NCBI RefSeq assembly: GCF_002901445.1
Contig: NZ_PPPD01000001.1
Coordinates: 1,587,501-1,651,500 of the forward strand
Reading direction: 5' to 3'
Length of the DNA: 64,000 nt
Source: Deinococcus koreensis
Lineage (GTDB): Bacteria; Deinococcota; Deinococci; Deinococcales; Deinococcaceae
Both the position numbers and the translations under genes were made by a program. The notes under the pieces are model-generated. The model saw only the letters and a program-made list of their open reading frames with translations, did no database searches and had not been told where the DNA came from. Position 1 is the first letter of the stretch, and every line of letters starts with the position of its first letter. Positions 61,976 to 64,000 of the stretch are shown in pieces.

Positions 61976-62147
61976 ACCGGAACGGGAACGCCGTGGTGTG
62001 TTCGAAGGCCAGCCCGGAGGGACTGAGAAGCCCCAACCCAGCCAGCAGTCCGCGCCCCCATCCCCTGTGGTGGGGGCGCGCCATGGAAGGGGCCCCTGCG
62101 GCTCCACCCTTGACACCCGGCCGCGCAGCGCCGATGGTCAGGCCACC
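61976..62147 (+). other. Structured 5-prime leader of the GntR-type gene
   Basis: The leader folds strongly. CGCGCCCCCA (62051-62060) pairs perfectly with TGGGGGCGCG (62071-62080), and GGACTG (62020-62025) pairs with CAGTCC (62046-62051). A second TTGACA lies near 62109. Although CTGAGA occurs, the other conserved TPP-riboswitch blocks are missing, so no known riboswitch is called. Confidence 0.45.
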
Positions 62148-62606
62148 ATGACCCCCGACGCCGCAGTGATGGACGCCCTGAAAAGCAGCCTCGAACTGGG
62201 CAGCCTCGACCCGGGCAGCCACGTGCCGGCCTCGGCCCAGCTTCGCCGGGCGCTGACCCGGCTGATCGAAGGGGGCAGCCTGCGTCCCGGAGACGCCCTG
62301 CCGCCCGTGCGGAGCCTGGCGGCGGCGCTGGCCCTGGCGCCGAACACGGTCGCCAAGGCCTACGCCGCGCTGGGCCGCGACGGCCTGACCGTCAGCCGGG
62401 CGGGGGCGGGCACGGTGGTCGCGGCCGGGGCGTGGCAGGGGTCGCTTGAGCAGCGCTCGGCCCTGCAGGGCTGGCAGCGGCACACCCGCGACCTGCGGGC
62501 CGCCGGGATCAGGGGCGACGACCTGCGCGCCGCCCTGGAGGCCGTGCTGCTGGACGAGGGGCTGGACGCGGACAACGCTGTCCCTGGGGCTGCACCACTG
62601 TCCTGA
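62148..62606 (+). CDS. GntR-family transcriptional regulator (YtrA-like)
   Basis: A 152-residue regulator. The winged helix is ASAQLRRALTRLIEGGSLRPGDALPPVRSLAAALALAPNTVAKAYAALGRDGLTVSRAGAGTVVA, and a short helical C-terminus follows, the YtrA type lacking a ligand domain. The start chosen is ATG 62148; a second ATG eight codons on is possible. It probably binds the palindromes just downstream, before tkt. Confidence 0.82.
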   Translation: MTPDAAVMDALKSSLELGSLDPGSHVPASAQLRRALTRLIEGGSLRPGDALPPVRSLAAALALAPNTVAKAYAALGRDGLTVSRAGAGTVVAAGAWQGSLEQRSALQGWQRHTRDLRAAGIRGDDLRAALEAVLLDEGLDADNAVPGAAPLS

Positions 62607-62651
62607 GCCGCGCCACTGGAGTCCGGGCAGGGGCCGCACAGCCTCTGTTTC

Positions 62652-62717
62652 TGTACACTTCCGGGTGCCGAATCCAGGCCTCCCTAAAGGCCTGATCTAT
62701 AAGTGTACTGTGTACAC
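62652..62717. promoter_or_regulatory. Nested palindromes between the GntR-type gene and tkt
   Basis: GTACACTT (62653-62660) is inverted as AAGTGTAC (62701-62708), with a CAGGCCT/AGGCCTG hairpin between. A perfect GTGTACAC palindrome follows at 62710-62717, where the -35 of the tkt promoter would lie. GTGTAC-type palindromes suit GntR/YtrA operators. Confidence 0.5.
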
Positions 62718-62743
62718 CATCTCCCCCCGCGCTAGGATGGGGC

Positions 62744-64000
<1,257 letters not shown>

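Noticed and set aside
62000..62012. GTTCGAAG resembling a tRNA T-loop
   Set aside because: No matching acceptor, D or anticodon stems could be found around it.
62010..62045. Possible TPP riboswitch before the GntR-type gene (CTGAGA present)
   Set aside because: The other conserved TPP blocks (ACC...GAACCTGA and the closing GCGTAGGG) are missing, so CTGAGA is probably chance.

Overview
The window looks like chromosome from a Deinococcus species. The DNA is very GC-rich. It encodes an FrnE-type disulfide isomerase with the extra C-terminal CX4C motif known from Deinococcus radiodurans. About twenty genes start 5-6 bases after a (T/C)AnnnT box, the arrangement of the leaderless transcripts that are common in this genus. 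Small palindromic repeats sit between genes. Most of the window is ordinary chromosomal coding sequence with short intergenic gaps and many stop/start overlaps (ATGA, GTGA). One block, 7.5-10.2 kb, is strikingly AT-rich and carries a PHP-SMC ATPase, so it is probably acquired DNA.

Layout. 0-4.3 kb: MFS transporter fragment, diguanylate cyclase, CPBP protease with an ArsR-like regulator, a brnT-brnA toxin-antitoxin pair and a TPR protein. 4.3-12 kb: carB with an unusual linker insertion, the AT-rich PHP-SMC ATPase directly behind it, then a cluster of AbrB-like, PIN-toxin and XRE-type genes. 12-23 kb: envelope and secreted proteins (Asp/His/Gly-rich protein, GH5 glycosidase, SH3-Excalibur protein, a copper-amine-oxidase-N domain protein), frnE, ftsH, a YedI/DUF808 membrane protein, a pyridoxamine-oxidase-like protein and der. 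23.2-23.9 kb: three tandem 232-bp units, each a consensus promoter running straight into an intrinsic terminator. 24-32.6 kb: sulfurtransferase, lipoprotein, xseA, crcB, corA, a lipoprotein subtilase and a MerR-hydrolase operon.

32.6-39.3 kb holds both halves of the bacterial RNA-repair system, pnkp and hen1, but separated by a GH26-like/TPR protein and an acetyltransferase. 39.5-43 kb is a peptide-type ABC importer. 43-46.4 kb is a two-gene DUF4132 operon. 46.5-50.5 kb holds small metabolic genes, trpF, and a cluster of six perfect DnaA boxes at 48.06-48.23 kb, far from any dnaA gene in view. 50.5-54.4 kb is an overlapping operon led by a DtxR-type metal regulator that runs through a nuclease into cobS, cobC and cobT. 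54.5-59.3 kb is an ECF sigma factor operon followed by DUF1800, DUF1501 and a heme-motif/EF-hand protein; the two parts are preceded by near-identical ECF-type promoters. 59.4-64 kb: a second GGDEF protein, an acetyltransferase, a GntR-type regulator behind a strong promoter with a structured leader, and the 5-prime part of tkt.

The observations I consider most worth following are the triple promoter-terminator array (23.2-23.9 kb), the DnaA-box cluster in a convergent gap (48.1-48.2 kb), the PHP-SMC defence-like island, the split Pnkp/Hen1 RNA-repair pair, the paired ECF promoters, and a 143-bp repeat that supplies the stop codon of two unrelated genes.
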